Origin: DATFVJ01 sp963826515
GTDB lineage: Bacteria > Actinomycetota > Actinomycetes > Streptosporangiales > Streptosporangiaceae
NCBI GenBank assembly: GCA_963826515.1
Contig: CAWGXI010000016.1
Span: 248,001-312,000 of the forward strand
Reading direction: 5' to 3'
DNA length: 64,000 nt
A program made the position numbers and the translations under genes. Positions 1-8,001 of the stretch are shown piece after piece. The notes under the pieces were generated by a model. It did no database searches, was not told the origin of the DNA, and saw nothing but the letters and a program-made list of their open reading frames with translations. Every line of letters begins with the position of its first letter. The stretch's first letter is position 1.

Positions 1-1003
1 TGAGCCGTGCGCGGTTGTGCATCCAGCCTTCGTGGTGAAGCTGGCGCAGCCCCGCATCCACGATGGGAATGCCGGTGTGTCCCTCGCACCATGCCGCGAA
101 GGCGTCCTTGTCCTCGTGCCAGCCGATCCCGCGCGGCCGGTAATCGTGGGTGGTGATCTGGGGGAACGCGGCCGTGACCTGATGATGGAAGTCCCGCCAG
201 GCAAGCTGCCGGCGCAGGGCCTCCGCGCCGGGCCCGGCACCTGCCGCGAGCGCGAACTCGAGCGGCGACAGGCAGCCGAAATGCAGGTGAGCCGACAGCT
301 TGGCGGTCGCATCGGCCGGGAGGTCGTCGTGGCGGTCGTCATACGCCGCGACGGGCCCGGCGGTCCAGGCGCGCATCCGCGCCCGGCCGGCCTCCTCGCC
401 GCCCGCCTGCAAGCCGGCGGATATGCCCGGGGCACGCGGCAGCAGGGCGGCAAGCGGAGGAAGTTCACCGGCAGCCACGGCTTCGGGCAGCCGCAGCCGC
501 TGCGGAGCCGCCGCCACCTGGCGCCACGTGGCCGCCTGCCAGGCCCGCCAGTAGGGGGTGAACACGCGGTAGTGGCTGCCGCCCGCCGGGCGAAGCTCGC
601 CCGGCCGGACGACCGTGATGCCGGGATGCATGCGCAGGTCCACCCGGCAGCGCTTCAGTTCACTCGTCAGCGCGGCGGCGCGCCGCCGCGCGTAACCGCT
701 CACGTCCTCGCTGCACAGCACGGCATACGCGGCGACCTCCCGGGCGATCCGCACCGTTTCCCCCACCGGGTCGCCGCGGCGGATGACCACGTCACCGCCG
801 CGCTGGCGGAGTTCTGCACGCAGGCAACGCAGCGAGTCGAGCAGAAACGCTACCCGGTTCTGCGCGCGGTGCAGGCCAGCGAGCATCGCGTCGTCGAAAA
901 CGAACAGCGGCACCACCCGCTCGGCCTCGGCACACGCGGCGGCGAGCGCCGGATGATCGTGCACCCGCAGGTCGCGGTTCAGCAGAACGACCGCGGTCCT
1001 CAT
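1..1003 (-). CDS. phr: Deoxyribodipyrimidine photolyase (3' end beyond window)
   Basis: Light-driven repair of UV cyclobutane pyrimidine dimers with FAD and an antenna chromophore, acting in the cytoplasm on DNA. The minus-strand frame opens with MRTAVVLLNRDLRVHDHPAL, the classic N-terminal alpha/beta (antenna) domain start. It continues through a Tyr/Trp-rich segment (YRVFTPYWRAWQ) into the FAD-binding domain, where HLHFGCLSP, WRDFHHQV, GHTGIPIVDAGLRQL and EGWMHNRARL are visible at the left edge. About 334 residues lie inside the window; the family is usually about 450, so roughly a quarter is missing off the edge. The ATG at 1003 is the natural start because the family begins within a few residues of this motif. 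Cryptochrome/photolyase family membership is clear; CPD versus 6-4 class is inferred. Confidence 0.93.
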   Translation of the reverse strand, partial: MRTAVVLLNRDLRVHDHPALAAACAEAERVVPLFVFDDAMLAGLHRAQNRVAFLLDSLRCLRAELRQRGGDVVIRRGDPVGETVRIAREVAAYAVLCSEDVSGYARRRAAALTSELKRCRVDLRMHPGITVVRPGELRPAGGSHYRVFTPYWRAWQAATWRQVAAAPQRLRLPEAVAAGELPPLAALLPRAPGISAGLQAGGEEAGRARMRAWTAGPVAAYDDRHDDLPADATAKLSAHLHFGCLSPLEFALAAGAGPGAEALRRQLAWRDFHHQVTAAFPQITTHDYRPRGIGWHEDKDAFAAWCEGHTGIPIVDAGLRQLHHEGWMHNRARL

Positions 1004-1082
1004 TTCCCGCGCGCCGCATCCGCGCAGCCGTTAAGACTGATCTTGATCTCACTGCCGCTGCGGTCCGCAGGCGCCTGCGAGG

Positions 1083-1229
1083 TCAATCCGCGGCCAGCTC
1101 GGCGCGGCAGCGCGGGCAGGTCGCGGGCGGATCCCGGTCGGCCAGGGCGCCGCATTCCGGGCAGACGCGCGCCAGCCAGCAGGCCGGGTCGCCGCCTTCG
1201 CTCACGTCCGGGGTATCGCTCGTCGCCAC
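1083..1229 (-). CDS. Small zinc-ribbon protein
   Basis: A 48-residue reading frame starting at GTG 1229. The C-terminal half carries a C4 zinc ribbon: VCPECGALADRD followed by TCPRCRAELAAD, that is CxxC-N11-CxxC. The N-terminal half is acidic and short. Function is unknown; such ribbons bind zinc and often mediate protein or nucleic-acid contacts. It lies 80 bases upstream of the photolyase gene on the same strand, so the two may be cotranscribed. The frame is open further upstream without a good start, so the N-terminus is uncertain. Confidence 0.5.
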   Translation of the reverse strand: MATSDTPDVSEGGDPACWLARVCPECGALADRDPPATCPRCRAELAAD

Positions 1230-1352
1230 TTGCTCGCCGCCAATGCACCAGAAGATCTGCCACGGCCTGCCCCCAGAAACTGGCCATCCTTCACACGATC
1301 ATCACATGAGCTTCACTGGTCTTGCGCTCCGGCACGGTCTCCTTGGAGGACA

Positions 1353-1412
1353 GTCCCTGGAGCGAAATCCTGGTAGCTAAAGTTCCTGTAGCGAAAGTCC
1401 CCGGAGTGAAAG
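1353..1412. repeat. Degenerate 15-16 bp tandem repeat
   Basis: About four imperfect copies of a unit like TCCCTGGAGCGAAAG lie in the gap between the zinc-ribbon gene and the TerC operon, just upstream of the small GTG-started gene. No homology to the other repeats of this window is visible. Confidence 0.6.
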
Positions 1413-1440
1413 CGAAGGCGCAGACGGAAGGCGGGCCGAG

Positions 1441-1566
1441 GTGAACGCTGCCGATCTGCTTGTGCTCGCGCCATGGGTGCTGTTCGGCGTCGGCCTCGGG
1501 GCTATCGGCTACCGGCTGTTGCACCGCAGGGTCACATCCCACCGGCACCGCCGTCAGATCCGATGA
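1441..1566 (+). CDS. Small single-span membrane protein
   Basis: A 41-residue frame from GTG 1441 with one hydrophobic segment (LLVLAPWVLFGVGLGAIGY) followed by a very basic tail (HRRVTSHRHRRQIR), giving a predicted N-out/C-in topology. Its TGA overlaps the ATG of the following terC gene as ATGA (1563-1566), so translation is likely coupled and the product probably accompanies TerC. A purine-rich stretch (GGCGGGCCGAG) precedes the start. No family is recognised; the call rests on hydropathy and the operon junction. Confidence 0.45.
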   Translation: MNAADLLVLAPWVLFGVGLGAIGYRLLHRRVTSHRHRRQIR

Positions 1567-2933
1567 CCACTGCCCCTGGCTGGGCATGGGCGGCGGCCGG
1601 GCTCACGATCTGCTGCCTGCTCGTGCTTGACCTGGCCGCCAGCAGACGCGGTTCCGGGATGTCGCGTGCGGTCCTCCTCAGCGCCGCGTGGGTCGGCGCC
1701 GGCATCGCCTTCGGGCTCGTGGTCGCCCTGTCGCTGGGCGGCGCCGCAGGCCAGGAGTACTTCGCCGCATACCTGATCGAAAAGTCGCTGAGCGTCGACA
1801 ACCTCTTCATATTCGCGGTGCTTTTCGGCGCATTCGGCGTACCGGCCGACAGCCAGCATCGCGTGCTGTTCTTCGGCGTCATCGGCGCGCTCGCGCTGCG
1901 CGGCGGATTCATCGCCGCGGGAGCGGCCTTGATTCACCAGGTGAGCTGGGTCTTCTACGTCTTCGGCGCGGTCCTGCTCGTCGCCGCCATCCGGATGGCC
2001 CGCGGGGGCCCGCAGGGGATCGCCAGGGGCGGCCCGCAGGCGGTGGCCGGCGGCCCGCGAGCCGGTGCCCGCGGCGGCCCCCGGGCCGGTCCTGGAGGCG
2101 GGTTCGTGCTGCGCGGCCTGCGCAAGATCATGCCGGTCACCGAGGACTACGACGGCATGCGGTTCCTCACCCGCCGTGACGGACGGCTCGCCGCGACGCC
2201 GCTGCTCGTGGCGCTCGTCGCGATCGAGACGACGGACCTGATCTTCGCGATCGACTCGATCCCCGCGGCCTTCGGGGTGACGACTGACGTGTTCATCATC
2301 TTCACTTCCAACGCGTTCGCCATCCTCGGCCTGCGCGCGCTGTACTTCGTTCTGGCGGGAGCCATGGAGCGCTTCACATACTTGAGCCAGGGCCTGGCGG
2401 TGCTGCTCGCCTTCATCGGGGCGAAGATGATCATCTCGCCCGTGCTGCACCTGCCGACTGCGGTGAGTCTCAGCGGCGTCGTAGTGATCATTTCAAGCGC
2501 GATCCTGCTGAGCACATGGAAACGACGCCGTCTGGCCGCGGCGGCCGGGCGCCCGGCGGCGGCCGGAGGTCCGGCGGCGGGCGGGGGCTCGGCGCCGTGC
2601 AGGGGCTCGGCGCTTGCCGGTGGTCCGGCCGCGGGGGCCGGTCCGGCGGCAGGCGGGGGCTCGGCGCCGTGCAGGGGCTCGGCGCTTGCCGGTGGTCCGG
2701 CCGCGGGGGCCGGTCCGGCGGCCGGCGGGGGCTCGGCGCCGTGCAGGGGCTCGGCGCTTGCCGGTGGTCCGGCCGCGGGGGCCGGTCCGGCGGCGGGCGG
2801 GGGCTCGGCGCTTGCCAGCGGTCCGGCCGCGGGCGCCGGTCCGGCGGGCGGTGGTCCGGCGGCGGGCGGCGGTTCGGAGCCGGGCGGCGGGGCTGCTCGT
2901 TCCTCAGCCGAGGTCAGGCGGCCGCAGTCATGA
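1563..2933 (+). CDS. TerC-family integral membrane protein with repeat tail
   Basis: TerC/Alx family membrane protein, implicated in metal ion (Mn, tellurite) homeostasis. The start is ATG 1563, giving MTTAPGWAWA and an immediate hydrophobic helix. Hallmarks are EKSLSVDNLFIFAVLF near residue 75 and ETTDLIFAIDSIPAAFG near residue 220, each with the conserved membrane acidic residues. Two low-complexity insertions are unusual: a Gly-Pro-Arg loop (about residues 145-180, DNA 2003-2092), and a C-terminal tail of about 130 residues built from 72 bp tandem repeats encoding a Gly/Ala/Pro-rich 24-residue unit. Canonical TerC ends near residue 320. The gene is coupled at both ends by ATGA overlaps, to the small membrane gene upstream and to dedA downstream. 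Substrate is inferred from the family only. Confidence 0.88.
   Translation: MTTAPGWAWAAAGLTICCLLVLDLAASRRGSGMSRAVLLSAAWVGAGIAFGLVVALSLGGAAGQEYFAAYLIEKSLSVDNLFIFAVLFGAFGVPADSQHRVLFFGVIGALALRGGFIAAGAALIHQVSWVFYVFGAVLLVAAIRMARGGPQGIARGGPQAVAGGPRAGARGGPRAGPGGGFVLRGLRKIMPVTEDYDGMRFLTRRDGRLAATPLLVALVAIETTDLIFAIDSIPAAFGVTTDVFIIFTSNAFAILGLRALYFVLAGAMERFTYLSQGLAVLLAFIGAKMIISPVLHLPTAVSLSGVVVIISSAILLSTWKRRRLAAAAGRPAAAGGPAAGGGSAPCRGSALAGGPAAGAGPAAGGGSAPCRGSALAGGPAAGAGPAAGGGSAPCRGSALAGGPAAGAGPAAGGGSALASGPAAGAGPAGGGPAAGGGSEPGGGAARSSAEVRRPQS
2581..2850. repeat. 72 bp minisatellite inside the terC tail
   Basis: Copies start at 2581, 2653, 2725 and 2797 with an exact 72-base period. The first three are nearly identical and the fourth is shortened. 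Each codes a 24-residue GGGS...CRGSALAGGP... unit, so copy-number change would lengthen or shorten the TerC tail without shifting frame. Confidence 0.9.
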
Positions 2934-3565
2934 TCGACTTGACGCAGTTCGATGTCTCCTCGCCGGTGTCGTACCTCGTCGCCGTCATCGTCCCGGCGCT
3001 CGACGCGATCCTGCCCGTGCTGCCGAGCGAGACCGCTGTCGTCGCTCTCGGTGTCGCCACGGCCGGCCAGGCCGACCCCAGGATCGCGGTGCTCGTCGCG
3101 CTCGCGGCCTGCGGCGCCTTCGTCGGTGACAACCTCGCCTACCTGCTGGGCCGCCGCTTCGGGCCTGGCGTCGAGCGACGGTTCTTCACCGGTGAGCGCG
3201 GTGCGCGCAGACGGGCGTGGGCCGAGCGCGCCCTCGGCCGTTACGGCTTCAGGATCATCGTCGTCTGCAGGTTCATCCCTGGTGGCCGGACGGCTGTCAC
3301 CCTGACCTGCGGGATGATTCGTTACAACCGGCGGAACTTCGTCATCGCGACCGCTTGCGCAAGCGCGATCTGGGCCGCATACGCGTTCTTTATCGGGCGC
3401 CTTGGCGGCAAAGCGTTCGAGGACAGGCCGTGGGCCGGTCTCTTGCTCGCGCTCGGCGCCGCGCTCGCGGTCAGCCTCCTGGTGGAGGTGCTGCGCCGGG
3501 TCCGCCCCTGGCGCATACTCGGCTGGGTCAGATCCCGCCGCCCGGGCAGCACGATCGCCCGGTAA
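2930..3565 (+). CDS. DedA-family membrane protein
   Basis: DedA/SNARE-associated family inner-membrane protein of 211 residues. Bacterial members are linked to proton-driven homeostasis and undecaprenyl-phosphate or phospholipid flipping. Family marks are the early loop DAILPVLPSETAVV, GDNLAYLLGRRFG, and the arginine/glycine motif CRFIPGGRTAVTLTCG, which matches the DedA signature FxRFIPGxR. Hydrophobic helices surround these loops, and the C-terminus is basic. ATG 2930 overlaps the terC stop as ATGA, so this is the last gene of a three-gene coupled operon. Transported substrate is not deducible. Confidence 0.9.
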   Translation: MIDLTQFDVSSPVSYLVAVIVPALDAILPVLPSETAVVALGVATAGQADPRIAVLVALAACGAFVGDNLAYLLGRRFGPGVERRFFTGERGARRRAWAERALGRYGFRIIVVCRFIPGGRTAVTLTCGMIRYNRRNFVIATACASAIWAAYAFFIGRLGGKAFEDRPWAGLLLALGAALAVSLLVEVLRRVRPWRILGWVRSRRPGSTIAR

Positions 3566-3761
3566 CGGGCTCCATGATCCGTTTTCGTGTAAAGTTTCCG
3601 GCCAATAGCGCCGGATAGTTAACATGAGACGGGATCATGAACGACGGTCACCCGGAAATCGGTCGTGCACGGGTGATAGCCCGCGCAGAGCGCAGCAGAC
3701 AGCCGGCGCAGAGCACGGGGTCAGACACCCCCCGGCTCATTGGGCAACTCGGGAGCCAGGG

Positions 3762-4301
3762 TCACGTCACATCGGTGGCGGGGTAGCCGCGCGGAGGTGC
3801 GCAGGTCTCGCAATACCGCGTCTCGGGCATATGCGCGAGCCTGGCGGCGGGGATGGCGTCCCAGCACTGCTCGCAGCGGCCAAATCGGCCGTCAGACAAG
3901 CGGGCGAGCGCCTCTTCTATGTCGGCGAGCGCCCGGCGGGTGGCGACCGTGCGCCGAAGCATGTCCCGCAGCATCCCTTCGGCGGCACGGTCGCCGGTCT
4001 GGTGGGCGCCAGTCGCGGCGGCGTCATGGTAGGCCAGCGACAACTCCGTGACCTGGCTCAGCCGCGCCTGCCATCGCGCCTCGAGGAGGGCTCGCCAGTG
4101 CGGCAAGGATCTGGCTGCTGGGCCCGGCTCGACGAAATGCTCCAGCTCGGTGGCCGGATCCGGCTCCCGGGTGGGGTGGAAACCCGTGGGCGCTGCCGGA
4201 TCCGGCCCGACCGGGCAGGCCGCGGCGGGTGTGGTGGAAGCGGGGCCGCGGCCGGCCCCCTCGGCCGCTTTGGGCCGGGCTTGGATCACATGAGCGAACA
4301 T
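3762..4301 (-). CDS. DksA/TraR-type C4 zinc-finger protein
   Basis: A 179-residue protein whose C-terminal third is a TraR/DksA zinc finger: CEQCWDAIPAARLAHMPETR followed by YCETC, preceded by ALADIEEALARLSDGRFGR, the family's typical helix. The middle (about residues 65-130) is a predicted coiled coil and the first 50 residues are Pro/Ala-rich and probably disordered. DksA-like proteins bind the RNA polymerase secondary channel. In actinobacteria such proteins (RbpA-unrelated) are common but poorly characterised. It is a single gene on the minus strand, convergent with dedA. ATG 4301 is accepted; a later start would only trim the disordered leader. Confidence 0.82.
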   Translation of the reverse strand: MFAHVIQARPKAAEGAGRGPASTTPAAACPVGPDPAAPTGFHPTREPDPATELEHFVEPGPAARSLPHWRALLEARWQARLSQVTELSLAYHDAAATGAHQTGDRAAEGMLRDMLRRTVATRRALADIEEALARLSDGRFGRCEQCWDAIPAARLAHMPETRYCETCAPPRGYPATDVT

Positions 4302-4462
4302 TGAGGCGGCCCCCTTCGATGACTAGGTCAAGGAAAACCTGCACCGATGCAGGCCTGATGCCACCCATGTGGTGACTGGATGGAGACTGTCGGCATGCGC
4401 TTGAGGTCCACGATCGGCGGCGGCATGCGGCAGCCGTTCAGGATCAATAAACAGAGATCGCG

Positions 4463-4620
4463 GGCCGACGCGCGGTGGCGGGCCGACGCGCGGTGGCGAG
4501 CCGACGCGCGGTGGCGAGCAGCGCACGGGGGGCGGGCAGCGCGCGGTGGTGGGCTGGCGCGCGGGGACGGGCAGCGCGCGGTGGCGGGCAAGGCGCGGTC
4601 GCGGGCGCGCACGCGCGGGG
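4463..4620. repeat. 18 bp GC-rich tandem repeat, intergenic 4302-4626
   Basis: The gap between the DksA-like gene and the histidine kinase holds no convincing gene. Most of it is an imperfect tandem array of a unit like GGCCGACGCGCGGTGGCG (three clean copies, then degenerating copies up to 4620), ending almost at the kinase stop codon. Confidence 0.7.
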
Positions 4621-4626
4621 CGGCGG

Positions 4627-5961
4627 TCAGCGGTCCGCGCGGGGCAGCGTTACGACGATCTCGGTACCCTTCGCCTCGGTACTCGTCACGTCGATGCTGC
4701 CGTTGTGGGCGCGGACGAGTTCGGCGACCACGGCGAGGCCGATGCCGCTGCCGGCCACGCCGGCCGCCTGCCGACCGCGCCAGAACCGGTCGAAGATGTG
4801 CGGCAGTTCGTCCTCGGCGATGCCGGCACCGGTGTCGGACACGCTCAGCCTCGCCCCTTCGCCCGCCGGCCCCACCGTCAGCGTCACGCGGCCGCCGGCC
4901 GGGGTGAACTTCAGCGCGTTCTGGAGCAGGTTGGTGATCACCTGATGTAGCCGCCCGCTATCCGCCAGGATTGCCACCGGCGCCAGCCGCCGCTCAAAGG
5001 CAACGTCGGCGGCGTCGAACCGCGCCGCCAGGCTGTCCGCCGCGGCGGTAGCGACCTCCGCGAGGTCACACCTGCCAAGCGCCAGCTGCAGCGCGGCAGC
5101 CTCCGCCGCGGCCAGCGTATGCAGGTCGTCGACCATCCGGGCCAGGCGAAGCACCTCATCCCGCAGCGACGACAACTGGTCCGCGGTCGGCTCCACCACC
5201 TGATCAAGCAGTGCCTCGTGCCCCGCTTGCAGGACCGCCACCGGGGTCCTGAGCTCATGCGCGACATCGGCGACGACATCGCGCCTGAGCTGTTCCTGGC
5301 GGGCCAGCGTGTCGGCCATCGCGTCGAAGGCGCTGGCAAGGTCGCACAGCTCGTCGGGCGCGCGGATCTCCCCCACCCTGGCAGCGCGGTCACCGCGCCC
5401 CATCGCCCTAGCCACATCGATCAGGCGGCCGACCGGGCGGGTGATCCGCCTGGCCACGCCAAGCCCGACGAGGAGCGCCAGCAGGGCCGCGAGGCCGGCC
5501 GCCCCGGCGATAGCGCGCCACAGCGCCGTGCGCAACGCGTTGTCCGCGGCGCTGAGCCCGGCGCCGGTGACACGCACCGCGATCGTTCCGGCCCGCTGGC
5601 GGCCCGCCACCACCGGGATCCGCTGGACCGGTCCCCTGCCCGCGGCGAAACCTGGTGAAGCCGCCACTACCCGCCCCGTGTTGTCGACGATCTGGACGTC
5701 GGCGCCGATCCGGCCACCAAGATCCAGGACCGGTCCGAGGTCAGCGCCGGTCCAGCTGTTGGCACGGTCCCAGGCCGCCGCGGCGGCCACGGACATCGCC
5801 CTGGTCAGCTCCGCCCGCTGCCGGGCGGCCAGGTGCGAGATGTCCGCCGCGGCGAACGCCGCCGTGAGCAGCGCGAGCAGGGCGACAGCGGACAGCGCGA
5901 CCGCGACGAAGGCCAGCGCCAGGCGCAGGCGGAGCGGACCTGAGCCGCCCGGCCTAGCCAT
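4627..5961 (-). CDS. Sensor histidine kinase (BaeS/MtrB-like)
   Basis: Membrane sensor kinase of 444 residues. The order is TM1 about 12-38, extracytoplasmic sensor domain 39-148, TM2 about 149-170, HAMP 171-223, HisKA with phospho-acceptor H235 in ADVAHELRTPVAVL, then HATPase with N box (NLLQNALKFTPAGG), G1 (VSDTGAGIAEDEL), F box (IFDRFWRG) and G2 (SGIGLAVV). It should phosphorylate the OmpR-type regulator encoded just upstream on the same strand. The start codon ATGGCTAGG is itself the last copy of a repeat that fills the whole junction between the two genes. The stimulus is unknown. Confidence 0.94.
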   Translation of the reverse strand: MARPGGSGPLRLRLALAFVAVALSAVALLALLTAAFAAADISHLAARQRAELTRAMSVAAAAAWDRANSWTGADLGPVLDLGGRIGADVQIVDNTGRVVAASPGFAAGRGPVQRIPVVAGRQRAGTIAVRVTGAGLSAADNALRTALWRAIAGAAGLAALLALLVGLGVARRITRPVGRLIDVARAMGRGDRAARVGEIRAPDELCDLASAFDAMADTLARQEQLRRDVVADVAHELRTPVAVLQAGHEALLDQVVEPTADQLSSLRDEVLRLARMVDDLHTLAAAEAAALQLALGRCDLAEVATAAADSLAARFDAADVAFERRLAPVAILADSGRLHQVITNLLQNALKFTPAGGRVTLTVGPAGEGARLSVSDTGAGIAEDELPHIFDRFWRGRQAAGVAGSGIGLAVVAELVRAHNGSIDVTSTEAKGTEIVVTLPRADR

Positions 5962-6141
5962 AACCGCGCCTAGCCATCCCGGAACCTAGCCATTTGGGGC
6001 CTAGCCATCGCGGGGCCCAGCGATCGCGGGGCCTGGCCATCCGGCACGCCTTGCCCATCTTTGGGCCTAGCCATCGCGGAACCTAGCCACCGCAGGGCCT
6101 GGCCATCCGGCACGCCTTGCCCATCTTTGGGCCTAGCCATC
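5953..6141. repeat. Amplified stop/start junction repeat between regulator and kinase
   Basis: Read on the minus strand, the interval is a tandem array of units containing GATGGCTAGG. The first copy supplies the regulator's end codons GAT GGC TAG (stop 6133-6135); the last supplies the kinase start ATG GCT AGG (5953-5961). Intermediate copies at about 5967, 5985, 6001, 6066 and 6080 are variants. A longer unit of about 75 bases (with CCGGCACGCCTTGCCCATC) is itself duplicated at about 6040 and 6108. Confidence 0.85.
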
Positions 6142-6831
6142 GCGGGTCAGGCCGAGCCGGTAACCGCCGCCGAGCACGGTCTGGATGATCTCCGGCGTGC
6201 GCTGATCGTCCTCGATCTTGCGGCGCAGGTTCTTCACGTGCGAGTCGATGGTGCGCTCGTAGCCCTCGAACTCATAACCGCGCACCCGGTTGATCAGTTC
6301 GAACCGCGAATAGACGCGGCCAGGCGACGCGGCGAGCGCCAGCAGGATGCCCCATTCGGTCGGGGTCAGATCCACGATCGCCCCGCGCACCTCCGCGACG
6401 CGCCTGGGCTCATCGATGACGAGCACACCGCCGCCGTAGCGGGCCGGCCCCTGATCCGTTGCGGCCTGCCCGCCGCGCCGCAAGATCGCCTGCACACGCA
6501 AGACAAGCTCGCGCGGGCTGAACGGTTTTGTGACATAGTCGTCCGCACCCAGTTCAAGACCGGTGATCCGGTCTTCCTCGCTGCTCCGCGCGGTCAGCAT
6601 CAGGATCGGCGTGGTCCCCATTGCCCGCAGTTCCCTGGCCACGCTCTCGCCCGGGACATCAGGCAGTCCGAGATCGAGTACTACCAGGTCAGGACCGGCA
6701 GAACCAGCCAGGCTGATTGCCTCCGCGCCCGATCCGGTCGAGAGCACCGCGAAACCGGCCCGCTCAAGGTAGGAGCGCACCAGATCGCGCAGCTTCCGCT
6801 CATCCTCGACCAACAGCACCGTTGCCGCCAT
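6133..6831 (-). CDS. OmpR/PhoB-family response regulator
   Basis: DNA-binding response regulator of 232 residues. The receiver domain begins MAATVLLVEDERKL with the acidic pair at 10-11, phospho-acceptor D53 in LVVLDLGLPD, the Thr/Ser switch in MLTARS and K in DDYVTKPFSP. The C-terminal winged helix shows LTPTEWGILLALAASPGRV, SRFELINRVRG, RTIDSHVKNLRRKIE and GGGYRL. ATG 6831 is chosen because the receiver fold starts at once; the open frame extends 68 residues further upstream but that part is low-complexity (a 10 bp repeat coding RPERPERPERP). It is the first gene of a two-gene unit with the histidine kinase downstream. Confidence 0.95.
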   Translation of the reverse strand: MAATVLLVEDERKLRDLVRSYLERAGFAVLSTGSGAEAISLAGSAGPDLVVLDLGLPDVPGESVARELRAMGTTPILMLTARSSEEDRITGLELGADDYVTKPFSPRELVLRVQAILRRGGQAATDQGPARYGGGVLVIDEPRRVAEVRGAIVDLTPTEWGILLALAASPGRVYSRFELINRVRGYEFEGYERTIDSHVKNLRRKIEDDQRTPEIIQTVLGGGYRLGLTRDG

Positions 6832-7329
6832 CCGCCTGCTCCCTGCTCGCCCGCCCTTGGGTCGCTCCGGCCGCTCCGGCCGTTCCGGCCGCGACAGGGC
6901 GCACCGGCCAGCGCTTGATAACGATGATGCCCCAGGAAGCGAGGGCAACCCGGCTGCGGGTGGCGATGGAGGTCCGCAGGGCACCCCGCCGGGCGTCTGA
7001 CCCAGGCGCCTCAACCATCCACGCAGCACCGGCATGGAACCTCAGCGTGCTGGCGCCCGTGCGCTGCGCCGGTGTTACCCTTTTGCACGCTTTCTCCATA
7101 TTCGGGACAGGCTATGTTCGGGACTGGCTGTGCTGGGACAGGCTTCAGGGATCACCGGCTGAAGCTGGGCTCTCGGCTAGTGCTCGCTGATGGCCGGGCG
7201 CCAATTAGCAATAGAAACGTGGCATCGCTGGTCCTGCGGCAACCGGTACGAATTATTAACGCCCCGATTTAGTGACATCGGTCACACCGCCCGTGCACGG
7301 GCCGGGCGCATGAGCCCTCGTACTGCATG

Positions 7330-7363
7330 AATCGAGACCGGGCACTTGGGCCCGGTCTCGATT
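7330..7363. terminator. Perfect 14 bp hairpin
   Basis: AATCGAGACCGGGC and its exact reverse complement are separated by the 6-base loop ACTTGG. It could stop minus-strand transcription coming from the recombinase remnant. There is no long T tract, so an intrinsic terminator is plausible but not certain; a recombination-related palindrome is an alternative given the neighbouring serine-recombinase fragment. Confidence 0.55.
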
Positions 7364-7374
7364 TCGGCGACAGG

Positions 7375-7434
7375 AAACGCGGCTGGAAACGCGGCTGGAA
7401 ACGCGGCTGAAAACGCGGCTGAAAACGCGGCTGA
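7375..7434. repeat. 12 bp tandem repeat, five copies
   Basis: Five head-to-tail copies of AAACGCGGCTG(G/A) with only the last base varying, located immediately beyond the 3' end of the serine recombinase remnant. Confidence 0.9.
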
Positions 7435-7461
7435 AAACCTAGACAGATTGTGGGGAGGTCA

Positions 7462-8001
7462 CTATGGGAACGGCATCAGCGCAGCTAGCGAGGCGGCGTC
7501 AGGATCGGCCGGCCGTCCGGCCCAGGCGGCCGGGAACACCTGAACGAGGCGCCCGTCCAGAGCTATGCTCGGCCCGGTGTCGACCAGCTCAAGATGAATC
7601 TCCGCAGCGCGCATCTTCACGAGCACCTCGGCGGTCTCCGCTAGCGTGTGCCAGAGCCGGTCAAGCGCCTTGGACACCACTACCTTGACCTCGCCGCGTT
7701 CCATAGCGGCTAGCATGCGGCGATACTCCTGGCGGCGATTCTCGCCGCCTGCGGGGATGTCGTAGTCGACGAACACGCCATGCGGCCACCGCTCGCCGCC
7801 CCGGTGCTCCAGGTCAACCGGCGAGCCGGGCAGGTCGCTCATTTGCCAGTCGCCAGCGTGGGCGTCGACACGCTTCAGCGCTTTACTGATCTGCCGACGA
7901 ACGCCTTCCAGCGTGTTGCCCGGATCTTGGCTGATGCGCCCATAGACGGCGGCCGGCCGGACGGCTGCTTGAGTGCCGTTTTTGGTGTTTGTGCTGGTCA
8001 T
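7462..8001 (-). pseudogene. Serine recombinase, catalytic domain remnant
   Basis: About 179 residues that match only the N-terminal resolvase domain of large serine recombinases. AAVYGRISQD holds the nucleophile serine, then VFVDYDIPAGGENRRQEYRR, then the arginine helix region KVVVSKALDRLWHTLAE. In active large serine integrases a recombinase domain, zinc ribbon and coiled coil follow for another 300 or so residues. Here the frame stops soon after LELVDTG, so the protein cannot bind attachment sites as a normal integrase would. Start chosen at MTSTNTK (8001); the frame is open 16 codons further. It indicates an old integrative element. No attL/attR pair was recognised. Confidence 0.7.

Larger units (their letters stand above)
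6832..7461. other. Non-coding interval with repeats and a hairpin
   Basis: No supportable gene. It contains a 16-17 bp triplicate (7101-7144, units like TTCGGGACAGGCTATG), an AT-richer patch at 7200-7280, the hairpin at 7330-7363 and a 12 bp tandem array at 7375-7434. Confidence 0.6.

Noticed and set aside
17..1309. 430-codon plus-strand open frame
   Set aside because: It is the antisense shadow of the photolyase and zinc-ribbon genes; its Arg/Ala/Pro/Gly composition has no domain, while the minus strand shows photolyase motifs.
2581..2850. Second CRISPR-like candidate
   Set aside because: Perfect 72-base period without spacers, lying inside the terC reading frame.
2147..3625. 492-codon minus-strand frame opposite terC/dedA
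   Set aside because: Antisense shadow; the repeats make it long and proline-rich, and TerC and DedA motifs are on the plus strand.
3637..3786. 49-codon plus-strand frame (MNDGHPEIGRARVIARAERS...)
   Set aside because: Good-looking start but no recognisable motif, a weak ribosome site, and overlap with the 3' end of the DksA-like gene; not supportable.
7200..7330. Possible tRNA or attachment site near the recombinase remnant
   Set aside because: No T-loop (GTTCGA) or cloverleaf could be formed and no duplicated core was found across the flanks.
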